DNA of 64,000 bases, from the NCBI GenBank assembly GCA_900167215.1, contig FUZS01000009.1:1-64000 (forward strand), read 5' to 3'. This document shows, piece by piece, positions 46,442-57,132 of the stretch. Position 1 is the stretch's first letter; each line of letters begins with the position of its first letter. The stretch is from [Eubacterium] yurii. Its GTDB lineage: Bacteria; Bacillota; Clostridia; Peptostreptococcales; Filifactoraceae. Below the pieces are notes generated by a model. The model had not been told where the DNA came from. It saw only the letters and a program-made list of their open reading frames with translations, and ran no database searches. Made by a program: the position numbers and the translations under genes.

Positions 46442-47617
46442 ATGGCAATAGAAAATTTTGTTTATAAAAACCCTGTAAAAATAATATTCGGACAAAACCA
46501 AATACCAAAACTTTCTAAAAACATAGCTAAGGATAAGAAGGTATTGATATTGTATGGCGGTTCTTCTGCAAAGAAGTATGGTACTTTAGATAAGGTGAAA
46601 GAGGCACTCAAGGGGTATAATATCGGAGAGTTTGATGGAATACCTGCAAATCCTACTTATGAAAAGTGCATGGAAGCTGTTAAGCTTATAAAAGCTGAAA
46701 ATTATGACTATCTTTTGGCTGTAGGCGGTGGCTCGGTAATAGACGCTACAAAGTTTATATCAATAGCAGTATTTGTTGACAATCCTTTAGATTTTTTCTA
46801 CTGGGGAGATAATGAAGTAATAATAGCTAAAAAAGCCTTGCCTTTTGGAACAGTGCTTACTATACCTGCCACTGGCTCTGAGATGAACAGTGGTGGAGTC
46901 ATCACATTTATAGAGAGGAAGGCAAAGTATTCTTTTGCTTCAAATGTAACTTATCCTGAATTTTCCATACTTGATCCTACATTGACTTATACTCTACCTA
47001 AAAGACAGCTTGCAAACGGAATTGTAGATACTTTTGTCCACGTGATGGAGCAATATTTGACATATCCGGTGGATGCCAGAATTCAGGATTATTTTGCCGA
47101 AGGTATACTAAAGACCTTAATAGACATAGCTCCTGATGTAATAGATGAGTCGAAAAGGCAAGACTATGCTACAAGAGCCAACTTTATGTGGGCAGCTACA
47201 AATGGACTCAACAGATATATTGCTTGTGGAGTGCCTGAAGACTGGGCAACACATAAGCTTGGTCATGAACTTACCGAGAGATTCGGCATTGACCATGGCA
47301 GGACACTTGCAGTTGTACTACCGTCACTTATGAATGTAATGAGAGATGTCAAAAAAGACAAGATACTTCAATACGGAAAAAATATATTTGGAATTACTGA
47401 CGGAAGTGATGAAGAAAAGATTGACAAGGCGATACAAAAAACAAGAGAGTTTTTTGAATCTCTGGAAGTAAGTACACATCTTTCCGATTATAATGTTACG
47501 GAAAAGGACACTGAAGAAATAGTGGACAGACTTGTACAAAGAGGAAGGACAGCCTTTGGTGAAAATAATGTAGTGAGCGTAGACAAGATGAGGATGATAT
47601 ATAAGGGTGCTATGTAA
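46442..47617 (+). CDS. Iron-containing alcohol dehydrogenase (YqhD/BdhA type)
   Basis: 391 residues. The cofactor loop GGGSVIDATKF (about 99) and metal ligands in NGIVDTFVHVMEQ (Asp, His, about 193-201) and HKLGHELTERFGIDHG (His, His, about 270-285) are those of group III iron ADHs. NAD(P)H-dependent reduction of aldehydes such as butanal is the usual reaction. The sequence resembles YqhD and butanol dehydrogenase; aldehyde range is not predictable. AGGAGG lies five bases before ATG. Confidence 0.9.
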   Translation: MAIENFVYKNPVKIIFGQNQIPKLSKNIAKDKKVLILYGGSSAKKYGTLDKVKEALKGYNIGEFDGIPANPTYEKCMEAVKLIKAENYDYLLAVGGGSVIDATKFISIAVFVDNPLDFFYWGDNEVIIAKKALPFGTVLTIPATGSEMNSGGVITFIERKAKYSFASNVTYPEFSILDPTLTYTLPKRQLANGIVDTFVHVMEQYLTYPVDARIQDYFAEGILKTLIDIAPDVIDESKRQDYATRANFMWAATNGLNRYIACGVPEDWATHKLGHELTERFGIDHGRTLAVVLPSLMNVMRDVKKDKILQYGKNIFGITDGSDEEKIDKAIQKTREFFESLEVSTHLSDYNVTEKDTEEIVDRLVQRGRTAFGENNVVSVDKMRMIYKGAM

Positions 47618-47744
47618 TAATAGTATTATAAGTTGAATAACATTGTAGTAAATAAAAAAGCAATTATAAAATTTTATATATAGAAAAAACTAAACTTTGA
47701 TTTTAAAATAAGTAAAAAAATATAAAAATAAAGAGGTTATTATT

Positions 47745-49139
47745 ATGAGTATTTTAGATATAAGACAGGTTTTTCAAAAGTCTGAAGATTTTTTGGGTAA
47801 GGAAGTGACAGTCCAAGGTTGGGTAAAAACGATTAGAGATTCAAACAAATTTGCATTTATAGAGCTTAATGACGGAACATTTTTCAGTAATTTGCAAATA
47901 GTATTGGAAGCAGAAAATCTTGAAAATTTCAAAGAAGTTGTAAAATATCCTATATATACTGCAATAAAGGTAAAGGGTGAATTGGTCAAGACTGAAGGAG
48001 CAAAACAGGCATTCGAGGTAAAGGCTAATGAAATCACACTTCTTGCAACATCTGACAGTGATTATCCGCTACAAAAGAAGAGACATACTTTTGAATATCT
48101 AAGAACTATAGCCCATCTAAGACCAAGGGCAAATGCTTTTTCAGCTGTTTTCAGAGTACGCTCTATAGCAGCTTATGCAGTACACAAATTTTTCCAAGAA
48201 AAAAACTTTGTCTATGCACATACTCCTATAATAACTGCCTCAGATGCCGAAGGTGCAGGAGAAATGTTCCAAGTGACTACCCTTGATATGAATAACCTTC
48301 CTAAAAGTTCGGAGGGAAAGGTGGACTATAAGGAAGACTTCTTTGATAAGGAAACTCACTTGACTGTAAGCGGACAGCTTGAGGCGGAAATATTTGCAAT
48401 GGCATTTAAGAATGTATATACTTTCGGACCTACATTTAGAGCTGAAAATTCCAATACTGCAAGACATGCTGCAGAGTTTTGGATGATAGAGCCTGAAATG
48501 GCATTTGCAACTTTGAAGGAAAATATGGATGTTGCAGAAGAAATGGTAAAATTCATAATAAGATATTGTCTTGAAAATGCTAAAGAAGAAATGGAATTTT
48601 TCAACAATTTCGTAGACAAAGCTCTCTTTGAAAGATTGAATAACATTTTGGAAAACAAGTTTGAACGAATAACTTATACAAAGGCTGTAGAACTTCTCCA
48701 AAATTCTGGTCAAAAATTTGAATATAAGGTGGAATGGGGCATAGATTTGCAAACAGAACACGAGAGATATCTGACTGAGCAAATATTCAAAAAACCTGTA
48801 TTTGTAACGGATTATCCGGAAAAAATCAAGGCATTTTACATGAGAAGTAACGACGACGGCAAGACAGTAGCTGCAATGGATTTGCTCGTACCGGGAGTTG
48901 GTGAGATAATAGGTGGTTCTCAAAGAGAGGAAAGACTTGATATATTGGAAAAGAAAATCAAGGACAACAACTTGGATAGAAATGCTTATTGGTGGTATTT
49001 GGAGCTTAGAAAATACGGTGGAGTAAAACACTCAGGCTACGGTCTTGGTTTTGAAAGGATGATAATGTATCTGACAGGAATGCAAAACATAAGAGATGTA
49101 ATAGCCTTCCCAAGAACTGTTGGAACAGCTGAGTTTTAA
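47745..49139 (+). CDS. asnS: Asparaginyl-tRNA synthetase
   Basis: 464 residues. OB fold ([20 protein letters not shown]) then class II motif 1 ([20 protein letters not shown]), motif 2 ([20 protein letters not shown]) and motif 3 ([15 protein letters not shown]). The AENSNTxRHAxEF motif separates AsnRS from AspRS. It charges tRNA-Asn directly. It stands alone behind AGAGG. Confidence 0.97.
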   Translation: MSILDIRQVFQKSEDFLGKEVTVQGWVKTIRDSNKFAFIELNDGTFFSNLQIVLEAENLENFKEVVKYPIYTAIKVKGELVKTEGAKQAFEVKANEITLLATSDSDYPLQKKRHTFEYLRTIAHLRPRANAFSAVFRVRSIAAYAVHKFFQEKNFVYAHTPIITASDAEGAGEMFQVTTLDMNNLPKSSEGKVDYKEDFFDKETHLTVSGQLEAEIFAMAFKNVYTFGPTFRAENSNTARHAAEFWMIEPEMAFATLKENMDVAEEMVKFIIRYCLENAKEEMEFFNNFVDKALFERLNNILENKFERITYTKAVELLQNSGQKFEYKVEWGIDLQTEHERYLTEQIFKKPVFVTDYPEKIKAFYMRSNDDGKTVAAMDLLVPGVGEIIGGSQREERLDILEKKIKDNNLDRNAYWWYLELRKYGGVKHSGYGLGFERMIMYLTGMQNIRDVIAFPRTVGTAEF

Positions 49140-49260
49140 TTAAATATATACAATGATAAATTAAGTTGAAAATAATTATTTTATTAACTAGACTTATTAA
49201 CAGTATTTCAAAAATAATAAATTTAGATGACTATTAAATGTTAATTTGCTGTAAATATAA

Positions 49261-49295
49261 AAACCGTAGAGATTTTTAATTTCTACGGTTTTAAA
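49261..49295 (+). terminator. Intrinsic terminator of asnS
   Basis: AAACCGTAGA pairs exactly with TCTACGGTTT across an 11-base loop, with TT runs on both sides, so it could work in both directions. Confidence 0.8.
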
Positions 49296-49316
49296 ACTTT
49301 ATTGAAAAATTACACT

Positions 49317-49434
49317 TATACTAATCACTGTTTGTAATATCAAGTGCTTATTTTAAATTACTCTATATATTGTAGAGATTTTTGATACCTTTTTTGTAAC
49401 ATAAATACACGGCTTTTTAACAGCTTTTCAGTAT
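49317..49434 (+). repeat. Family 3 MITE-like repeat
   Basis: About 118 bp, from TATACTAATCACTGTTTGTA to GGCTTTTTAACAGCTTTTCA. Directly joined to a family 2 copy that starts at its right end. Confidence 0.75.
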
Positions 49435-49564
49435 TGGACTATTATTTGTTTAATCTATGGATAGTTTTCACTAATAGTTTTTTAAAGAATGCTATATGGT
49501 TTATGACTTTATTATAAATTTATTGAAAATATCTTATCCATTGTTATTAGATTTTAGTATTAGA
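49430..49564 (+). repeat. Family 2 MITE-like repeat
   Basis: About 130 bp: TTTAATCTATGGATAGTTTT, then GCTATATGGTTTATGACTTT and TTAGATTTTAGTATTAG. Very similar to the copy at 10314. The remaining bases to 49635 hold nothing recognised. Confidence 0.8.
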
Positions 49565-49635
49565 CTTATAATCTTTAAAGTTAAAGTTTCTAATTTTTGT
49601 TAAATTTCTTAGCAATAACGGCAATTTTGCAATAT

Positions 49636-51231
49636 CTACAATAATTGATTGCAAATAAGCAAATCTCCTTTTAAAATCATCGTGTCTCCTCTTGGGATTA
49701 TAACTTCAGACTGCCGTTTAATCAAAATTATAAGATTTATATTTTCTCTTGCTATATCGGAGATCTTCTTACCTACATAGTCATGTTTTTCAGTAATATT
49801 AATTTCAGTTAATTTTATTCCTCTTACATCTTCCACATCAAGAGCGCTTAGGACGAGCCTATCTCCTGATTTTAAGAGAGTGTTTCCATCAGGTACATAT
49901 ATGTTGTCGCCGTCATCCTTATACACTATTAGAGTTTCAGGAGGAAGTTGAATATCTTTTATTGCCTTTCCTACCCAATAGTGATTTTCAGGTAGACTTA
50001 TCTGTATGAATTGTATAGGTAATTCATCAGAATAATCAGAGAAAGTCTTCATTATATCTTCTTCTATATCTATCATATCCAATTTTTTTGATACATAAGG
50101 TAGTAATGAACCTTGGAATAAAATAGACATTAAAACTATGAAAAAAACTATGTCAAAAATTTCATAACTTTCACTTCCACCTGTCATAACCAAGATTGCA
50201 AAAACTATTGATGCGGCTCCTCTAAGTCCGGCGAAAGCAACAAGTAATATCTGTCTCATACTGCATTTGAAAAACTTTAATATCAAAAATACAACTAAAG
50301 GTCTAACTATAAATGTAAGAACCAGCATTATACTTATAGCTTCAGGAGCAATATTGGCAAATCTTGACGGAGTGGCAAGTAAACCAAGCAAAAAGAAAAT
50401 CAACATCTGCATAAGTCCTGTTATACCGTCAAAGAAGATAACCAGATTCTTCTTAAATTGAATTTTAGAATTCCCCATTATAAGCCCTGCAATATAAGCA
50501 CTTAAGTAGCCATTTCCACGAAATATTGCAGGTAATGAATAAGATGCAAGAGCAATGGCAAATACAAAAATTATATTAAATCCTTCTGTTTCAAATTTAA
50601 TCTTATTGAGGAGGTAAGTACCTGAAAATCCTATAATTAAGCCAAGTACAGCACCAACAGATATTTGTAATAAGATTGTTGAAATTATAAATGATGTACT
50701 CATATTTCCTTCCAAAATCTGTATCAGGACTATGGTTAGCATATATGAAGTAGGATCATTACTACCGCTTTCGACTTCCAATAAGGAAGCGGTATTATAT
50801 CTTAGTCCAAGTTTTCTCGAACGAAATATTGAAAAGACTGACGCAGCATCTGTCGAAGATATTACAGCACCCATAAGCAAGCTGTGGATAATGTTCATCT
50901 TAAGTACAAGATGACAGAAGATTCCGACCAAAAAAGCTGTCATTGCAACGCCTATAGTTGCCAGCAATCCGGCTCTTATCATTATAGGCTTTGCAGTAGA
51001 ATAATTTGTACCAAATCCTCCATAAAACATTATAAAAATCAATGCCACACTACAAATATCAGCAACAAAAGAATAATTGTCAAGCTCAATCTTCAATATG
51101 CCGTCTGTTCCAAATAACATACCAAGTATTATAAATGCAAGCAGCATAGGAATACCGAATCTCATGGAAAATTTATTTAAAAAGACACATAATATTATTA
51201 CTACTGCAGAGCCAAGTATAAAAAGGTTCAT
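49636..51231 (-). CDS. Monovalent cation/proton antiporter, CvrA/NhaP2 type
   Basis: 531 residues. About 12 membrane helices occupy residues 1-390, with the ion-binding block ISSTDAASVF and VESGSNDPTSYM. Two RCK-C/TrkA-C-like pieces follow (about 400-531; YWVGKAIKDIQLP, GDRLVLSA). NhaP2/CvrA members exchange K+ or Na+ for H+ and help volume and pH control. It is a single leftward gene; its start has GGAGAA upstream. Confidence 0.88.
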   Translation of the reverse strand: MNLFILGSAVVIILCVFLNKFSMRFGIPMLLAFIILGMLFGTDGILKIELDNYSFVADICSVALIFIMFYGGFGTNYSTAKPIMIRAGLLATIGVAMTAFLVGIFCHLVLKMNIIHSLLMGAVISSTDAASVFSIFRSRKLGLRYNTASLLEVESGSNDPTSYMLTIVLIQILEGNMSTSFIISTILLQISVGAVLGLIIGFSGTYLLNKIKFETEGFNIIFVFAIALASYSLPAIFRGNGYLSAYIAGLIMGNSKIQFKKNLVIFFDGITGLMQMLIFFLLGLLATPSRFANIAPEAISIMLVLTFIVRPLVVFLILKFFKCSMRQILLVAFAGLRGAASIVFAILVMTGGSESYEIFDIVFFIVLMSILFQGSLLPYVSKKLDMIDIEEDIMKTFSDYSDELPIQFIQISLPENHYWVGKAIKDIQLPPETLIVYKDDGDNIYVPDGNTLLKSGDRLVLSALDVEDVRGIKLTEINITEKHDYVGKKISDIARENINLIILIKRQSEVIIPRGDTMILKGDLLICNQLL

Positions 51232-51443
51232 AGTTCTCCTTTCTAAAGATATTATTCACTAAATATATTCAAGACATATCAATATGCAACTATCAAGTGA
51301 TTAAGATTAGAAAGATAACTTACAATACATTATAAAATTTTCAAATCCATACAAAAATCTAAATAAGTTATCAATAATTTTATTAACATCCATCTTTAAT
51401 TATAACAGCTTATTTTAAAAAGTATAGACCAAAAATTAAAATA

Positions 51444-51881
51444 CTATCTTTCAGATAAATATTTTTCCACCTCATCAATGCTAAGTCTTTTTACTTTTGT
51501 ATTAGCGAATTCTCCATAACTATCCATAGAAAATACTGCCTTCATCTTTTCACATGACTTATCCTTATTTTTCTTTAAAAAAGTATTCAAATCATCATCA
51601 TCTGCAAAAATTTTGTAGAAAACTCTTCCTTTTGTACTTTTTATCTCATATATTCCACAAGCTTTTTTCATGGTAAAATCAGCAGATCTCAAATATAGCT
51701 TTGCAATTTCCAAGGATTTAAAGGGAAAGTTCCACCTTTGAAGACCTTTTTGAGTATGCTCTATACAAATACATCTACCACAAGTACCGCAGACATATTG
51801 GGTATGCTCTTCCAAACACTGTCTTGGATTGAGTAGTGGAGTTATTCTGTTTTGTTCGACATAACATTCTTTGCACAACAT
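51444..51881 (-). CDS. Small cysteine-rich zinc-finger-like protein, unknown function
   Basis: 145 residues from the ATG at 51881, which has AAGGAGG eight bases upstream. The first 40 residues hold many Cys and a His (CKEC, CLEEH, CGTCGRCICIEH), suggesting two zinc sites in a B-box-like arrangement. The rest is a mixed alpha/beta domain (IYEIKSTKGRVFYKIFADDD). I do not recognise the family. It is a single gene between the antiporter and the PadR unit. Confidence 0.6.
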   Translation of the reverse strand: MLCKECYVEQNRITPLLNPRQCLEEHTQYVCGTCGRCICIEHTQKGLQRWNFPFKSLEIAKLYLRSADFTMKKACGIYEIKSTKGRVFYKIFADDDDLNTFLKKNKDKSCEKMKAVFSMDSYGEFANTKVKRLSIDEVEKYLSER

Positions 51882-52025
51882 TATAAAGCCTCCTTTAAAA
51901 TTATAAGATAGAAGAAACATTTGAAAATACAGTTTTTGACTTAGTTACGACTAATTACATTATAACATCAACAACTGTTTTTTCTATAGAAAAATAAATT
52001 TTTTTAAAAAAATTTTAAAAAACTA

Positions 52026-52114
52026 TTGACAAGTATTACGAATTATGATATATTACGTTTAACGATACAGATAAAAACGTAATAACATAAAACGTAATAT
52101 CTAAAATCGTAATA
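52026..52114 (+). promoter_or_regulatory. PadR-gene promoter with repeated operator-like motifs
   Basis: TTGACA (52026-52031) and TATATT (52049-52054) are 17 bases apart. The motif ACGTAAT or its complement occurs around them: TATTACG (52034), TATTACGTTT (52051-52060), AAACGTAATA (52075-52084), AAACGTAATA (52090-52099) and ATCGTAATAG (52106). The second and third form a perfect 10-bp inverted repeat, suggesting autorepression by PadR. Confidence 0.7.
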
Positions 52115-52138
52115 GTAAATGTAAAAGGAGGAGAAAAT

Positions 52139-52450
52139 ATGGGCAGGTTAGCAAACAGCGGTGCTTTGACAGAGAATATCTATTACATCCTACTTCGTCT
52201 ACATAGTCCGGCACATGGATATGCATTGATGAAGGATATAGCGGAAATGACTGACGGACGTGTCAATCTTGGAGCCGGAACACTATATGGAGCACTTGAT
52301 ACATTACAGAAAAAGAAATGGATAAAACAGTTGGACGAACAGTCAAAGGACAGAAAGATTGAGTACATCATCACAAATGAGGGCAAGGAGAATTTTGAAA
52401 AAGAAATTTTAAGACTTGAAGAGTTGCTGTCAAATGCAAGGAAAATATAA
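52139..52450 (+). CDS. PadR-family transcriptional regulator
   Basis: 103 residues, the short (PadR-s2) type. A winged helix covers 10-85 (ENIYYILLRLHSPAHGYALM, LGAGTLYGALDTLQKKKWI, YIITNEGKENF), then a C-terminal dimer helix. These repress nearby membrane or efflux genes and release on a small ligand. AGGAGG lies eight bases before ATG. The next gene encodes a DUF2812 membrane protein, a pairing frequent in Firmicutes. Confidence 0.92.
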   Translation: MGRLANSGALTENIYYILLRLHSPAHGYALMKDIAEMTDGRVNLGAGTLYGALDTLQKKKWIKQLDEQSKDRKIEYIITNEGKENFEKEILRLEELLSNARKI

Positions 52451-52524
52451 GACAAACACATATATAATAAAGTTTAAAATTATACTCTCAAGAGTTTATA
52501 AATTTAAAACAAAGGAGAAAAAAG

Positions 52525-53073
52525 ATGAAAACTACAGTTAAAAAGAGTTTTTTAGATATAACTCAAGAAGAACAATGGCTTAATGAACAAGGGGAACAAG
52601 GCAAGATGCTTATCAAATATTCTAACGGAGAATATGAGTTTGAAGATGTTTCTCCTGCTAAATATCAATACAAAATTGATATTCCAAAGTACATGGGACA
52701 AAATAAGAAAGAATATTTTAAATTTTTAGAGCAGACAGGAATTAGTGTTATTACAGAGTATGCAGGTAGAGTATATTTAAGAAAGAACAAGGCAGATGGA
52801 GAATTAGAACTTTATACAGAAACTGAGGAGGTAAATAGACAAATGAAAAAGCGTTATTCATTCTTTATAAATGTTGGGGTATCACAATTTATGATTGGAG
52901 TATTTTTCCTATTACAAATGAAAAACTATATAGAGCAAAAGAGTGCACCGTTTTGGATATTGCTGGTATTTGGTTTAGGATTTGTCATTTCAGGAGTGAT
53001 ATTTTTCATCACGGGTATTCTTAAACAAAAGAAAAATTTAATATCAAAAGAAGACAGAGATATATGGGAGTAA
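52525..53073 (+). CDS. DUF2812 membrane protein
   Basis: 182 residues. Residues about 20-90 match DUF2812: LNEQGEQGKMLIKYSNGEYE, then FEDVSPAKYQYKID. Two membrane helices follow (SFFINVGVSQFMIGVFFLLQ, about 110-129, and FWILLVFGLGFVISGVIFFI, about 142-161). The short tail is cytosolic. Function is unknown, but it is very often paired with PadR, which it follows here by 74 bases, so PadR probably controls it. Confidence 0.8.
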   Translation: MKTTVKKSFLDITQEEQWLNEQGEQGKMLIKYSNGEYEFEDVSPAKYQYKIDIPKYMGQNKKEYFKFLEQTGISVITEYAGRVYLRKNKADGELELYTETEEVNRQMKKRYSFFINVGVSQFMIGVFFLLQMKNYIEQKSAPFWILLVFGLGFVISGVIFFITGILKQKKNLISKEDRDIWE

Positions 53074-53270
53074 AAATAAGTATGCTACAATCAAATTAAA
53101 TACTTCATATTAAAAACATTAAAAACATACAATATATTAGCTTTTTAAGTAATTTTAGTCAAAGGAGGTATAGAATAGAATAAATTTAGAGCCATAGTTT
53201 TATAAAAAAATATTAGTATAGAATAAAATTATAAAAAATCTGAAATATCTATGAAAGCAATACAAAATTA

Positions 53271-53316
53271 AAAGTCGTTGAAAATCTTATTATTGAAATT
53301 CAACGACTTTTTTTAT
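53271..53316. terminator. Bidirectional-type intrinsic terminator
   Basis: AAAGTCGTTGAA (53271-53282) pairs exactly with TTCAACGACTTT (53299-53310), with T run to the right and A run to the left. It separates the converging DUF2812 and symporter genes. Confidence 0.85.
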
Positions 53317-53328
53317 AAAAATATAGAA

Positions 53329-54663
53329 TTAGAAAGCTGTTTTATTTACAATTGCAATTATACAAAGTATAGCTGCAAGTGGAACATATACATATTTACC
53401 TATGTTGTACCATAGTGGAGATATAGGTTTTTTTGCTCCCTTGTTTATTTCGTCTATCAAATCTTCTTTCTTCATTATCCAGAACCATGAGATAGCACCA
53501 AGTGTAGCTCCTATAGGTATGATGTAGATAGAAACTAAATCCATCCAAGGACCCCATTTAGAAATAGGCTCCATAAATACTCCTATACCCATACAAATAA
53601 CGAACAACAATCCCAATATATATCCTCTTTTAATTTTAGGGAAACGGAAGTTCACTGATTCCAAAACAACTTCAAGCATGTTTTGAAGTGAAGATATACC
53701 ACCAAAAACAACTGCAAGATACAATGCTATTGCAAATAATTGTCCACCAGGCATACTTTGAAGTATTGTAGGAAGAACTACGAAAAGTAGTCCAGGACCG
53801 GCTGCCGGGTCATGGTTAAATGCAAAGCAAGCAGGTAACATTACCATAGCTGCAACCATAGCCGCTATAGTATCAAATATCGCAGTATCTCTTGCACCGG
53901 CAACACAGTCTTCACTATCTGAAAGATAAGCACCGTATACTATCATACCGCTACCTGTAACTGAAAGTGAGAAGAAAGCCTGTCCCATAGCTGCTACCCA
54001 GATATTAGGGTCAGCAAGTTTGCTCCAATCAGGTATGAACATATATTCATAGCCTTTTACTGCTCCAGGAAGCATAGCTATTCTTACAGCCATAAATACA
54101 AATAGTATAAAGAATAGAGGCATCATCACCTTATTTGATTTTTCTATACTTTCAGCACCAAATACAAGAGTAAGTAATGTTATTACTACAACTGCAAGGT
54201 GAAGAGGTACAACTCCAAAATCTTGTGATGAAAATTGTTCAAACCATGTCGCAGTATCTATAGTCATGATACTTCCAGTGATAGATTGGAGTAAGCCTTT
54301 TAGAACATAAGATATAATTACTGCATAACCGATTGCAATACACATTGAACCGGCCAAAGGTATCCAACCTACATTTCTTCCTATAACGTTATCTTGTCCA
54401 CCTGATTTCCAAGCCATCTGATAAGCACCTACAGTACCTGTCTTAGCTCTTCTACCAACAGCATATTCTGTAGACAATCCTGTATAACTGAATATTACTA
54501 TAAATATCAAATATGCTATCAAAAATGCCGAGCCACCACTGCTTCCAAGTTTGTAAGGAAATCCCCAAACATTAGCCATACCAACAGCAGAACCTACGCA
54601 AGCAAGTATGAAGCCTATTTTCGAGTTAAACTTTTTTTCACTTCCACCATTATTACTACTCAT
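53329..54663 (-). CDS. Neurotransmitter:sodium symporter family transporter (probably tyrosine)
   Basis: 444 residues, about 11-12 membrane helices, as in bacterial 11-TM members such as Tyt1. NSS hallmarks: GFILACVGSAVGMANVWGFP (unwound TM1 with the Na+ site), FLIAYLIFIVIFSYTGLSTE and QAFFSLSVTGSGMIVYGAY (TM6). It carries an aromatic amino acid with sodium. Its position just downstream of tyrosine phenol-lyase on the same strand argues for tyrosine uptake feeding that enzyme. A hairpin at 54808 between the two may reduce its expression. Confidence 0.88.
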   Translation of the reverse strand: MSSNNGGSEKKFNSKIGFILACVGSAVGMANVWGFPYKLGSSGGSAFLIAYLIFIVIFSYTGLSTEYAVGRRAKTGTVGAYQMAWKSGGQDNVIGRNVGWIPLAGSMCIAIGYAVIISYVLKGLLQSITGSIMTIDTATWFEQFSSQDFGVVPLHLAVVVITLLTLVFGAESIEKSNKVMMPLFFILFVFMAVRIAMLPGAVKGYEYMFIPDWSKLADPNIWVAAMGQAFFSLSVTGSGMIVYGAYLSDSEDCVAGARDTAIFDTIAAMVAAMVMLPACFAFNHDPAAGPGLLFVVLPTILQSMPGGQLFAIALYLAVVFGGISSLQNMLEVVLESVNFRFPKIKRGYILGLLFVICMGIGVFMEPISKWGPWMDLVSIYIIPIGATLGAISWFWIMKKEDLIDEINKGAKKPISPLWYNIGKYVYVPLAAILCIIAIVNKTAF

Positions 54664-54807
54664 TAATTACACCTCCTAAATTTTGAAAAGGTTTTTGTAA
54701 AGCACATGATTTTCAAAACACATAATTCCAAAAAAAAATATCGTGGACTCTATAAATTTTTCAATATGTACTTTTTTAAGAAAATAAAGAAATCTATAAA
54801 TTTTTAA

Positions 54808-54842
54808 GGGGATATGACTCTTCTTAGAAAAACCATATCCCC
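54808..54842 (-). terminator. Hairpin between tpl and the symporter gene
   Basis: GGGGATATG (54808-54816) pairs exactly with CATATCCCC (54834-54842). In the minus direction it is followed by TTAAAAATTT, a weak T run, so partial termination between the two genes is likely. Confidence 0.65.
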
Positions 54843-54871
54843 GATTTAAACCAGTGCGGTTTTTAAAAATA

Positions 54872-56269
<1,398 letters not shown>

Positions 56270-56297
56270 TTAGAATTAAATACAAAAAAATATAATA

Positions 56298-56364
56298 GTG
56301 TATACACGTTGTAAACACTTTGTTTGAACAAGAACATAATAAAACTTTTTTTTTCATTTGTCAA
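56298..56364 (-). promoter_or_regulatory. tpl promoter and downstream palindrome
   Basis: On the minus strand TTGACA (56364-56359) and TATTAT (56341-56336) are 17 bases apart. Downstream, GTGTATACAC (56298-56307) is a perfect 10-bp palindrome beside a related GTGTTTACAAC. This may be the site of a tyrosine-responsive regulator; no classical TyrR box is seen. Confidence 0.65.
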
Positions 56365-56726
56365 GTAGGAAATTATTTTTTTTTGAAACTTTTTGCCTAT
56401 TGAAAAAGTGGTTTTTATCTGAATAACGTTTCTGAAAAAACATGGTAAATATTATACTTCCTCTCAGATAAATTTAAAAAAGATGAAAACGATACAAAAT
56501 TTATAATATGATTATAAGTGGTAATGCTTCAAAAAATAAGAAAAATTTATTAAAAAAATTACTTAACTCATCTCTTACTTTCTAAAATTTTATGAAAATT
56601 AGACGGAAAACATATGTATTTACATATAAAAACAAATAAAGTTTTTAAAAAGTGCGAAAAAATTTGCAAAAATTTTATGATATTAAATTTATGATATTAA
56701 AATAATATAACAATAAATAAATATAC

Positions 56727-56755
56727 TTGATTTTTGCTGTAAAATCTGATAAAAT
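56727..56755 (+). promoter_or_regulatory. Promoter of the rimP-nusA-infB operon
   Basis: TTGATT and TAAAAT are 17 bases apart. Transcription would begin near 56762, just before two hairpins, and leave a leader of about 370 bases. The DNA from 56365 to 56726 is AT-rich with nothing recognised. Confidence 0.65.
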
Positions 56756-56764
56756 ATAGCAAAA

Positions 56765-56813
56765 CCGAATATAAAAATTTATATCGGAGTGGGGAGACCC
56801 ACTCTTTGTTTTT
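56765..56813 (+). terminator. Leader terminator/attenuator upstream of rimP
   Basis: A first hairpin (CCG...CGG, 56765-56787) abuts a strong one: GAGTGGG (56787-56793), loop GAGA, CCCACTC (56798-56804), then TTTGTTTTT. The two share base 56787, so they may compete. It is about 25 bases after the inferred start and 320 before rimP. In Bacillus subtilis the nusA operon is autoregulated by NusA-dependent termination in its leader; this hairpin is a candidate for the same role. Confidence 0.75.
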
Positions 56814-57132
56814 ATATAAATACAAAAAGGATGTTTTTAATACTACTGATAAAATAGATTTAATTATAGTAATTATCTATGATTACAATTTCGTATTATG
56901 GCTTAGATTAGTTCTAAAAAGATTTATATAAACAAGTTGAATATATCTTAGTTTTAAAATTTTTTGTATTTTAGAAAAATCGTAACTTTAATAATTTAGA
57001 AATATGCGACCTTTAATTATGGATAATATTTTTGTTTAAATTCGTATGATATTAATATATTGATTTTATGGGTGTATTTTAATATTGATATTAGTGCTTG
57101 CTATAACAGACAAAAACAGGAGGAGAAGATTC

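Noticed and set aside
48240-49031. A 263-codon minus-strand ORF
   Set aside because: It lies wholly antisense to asnS and has no ribosome binding site or recognisable domain.
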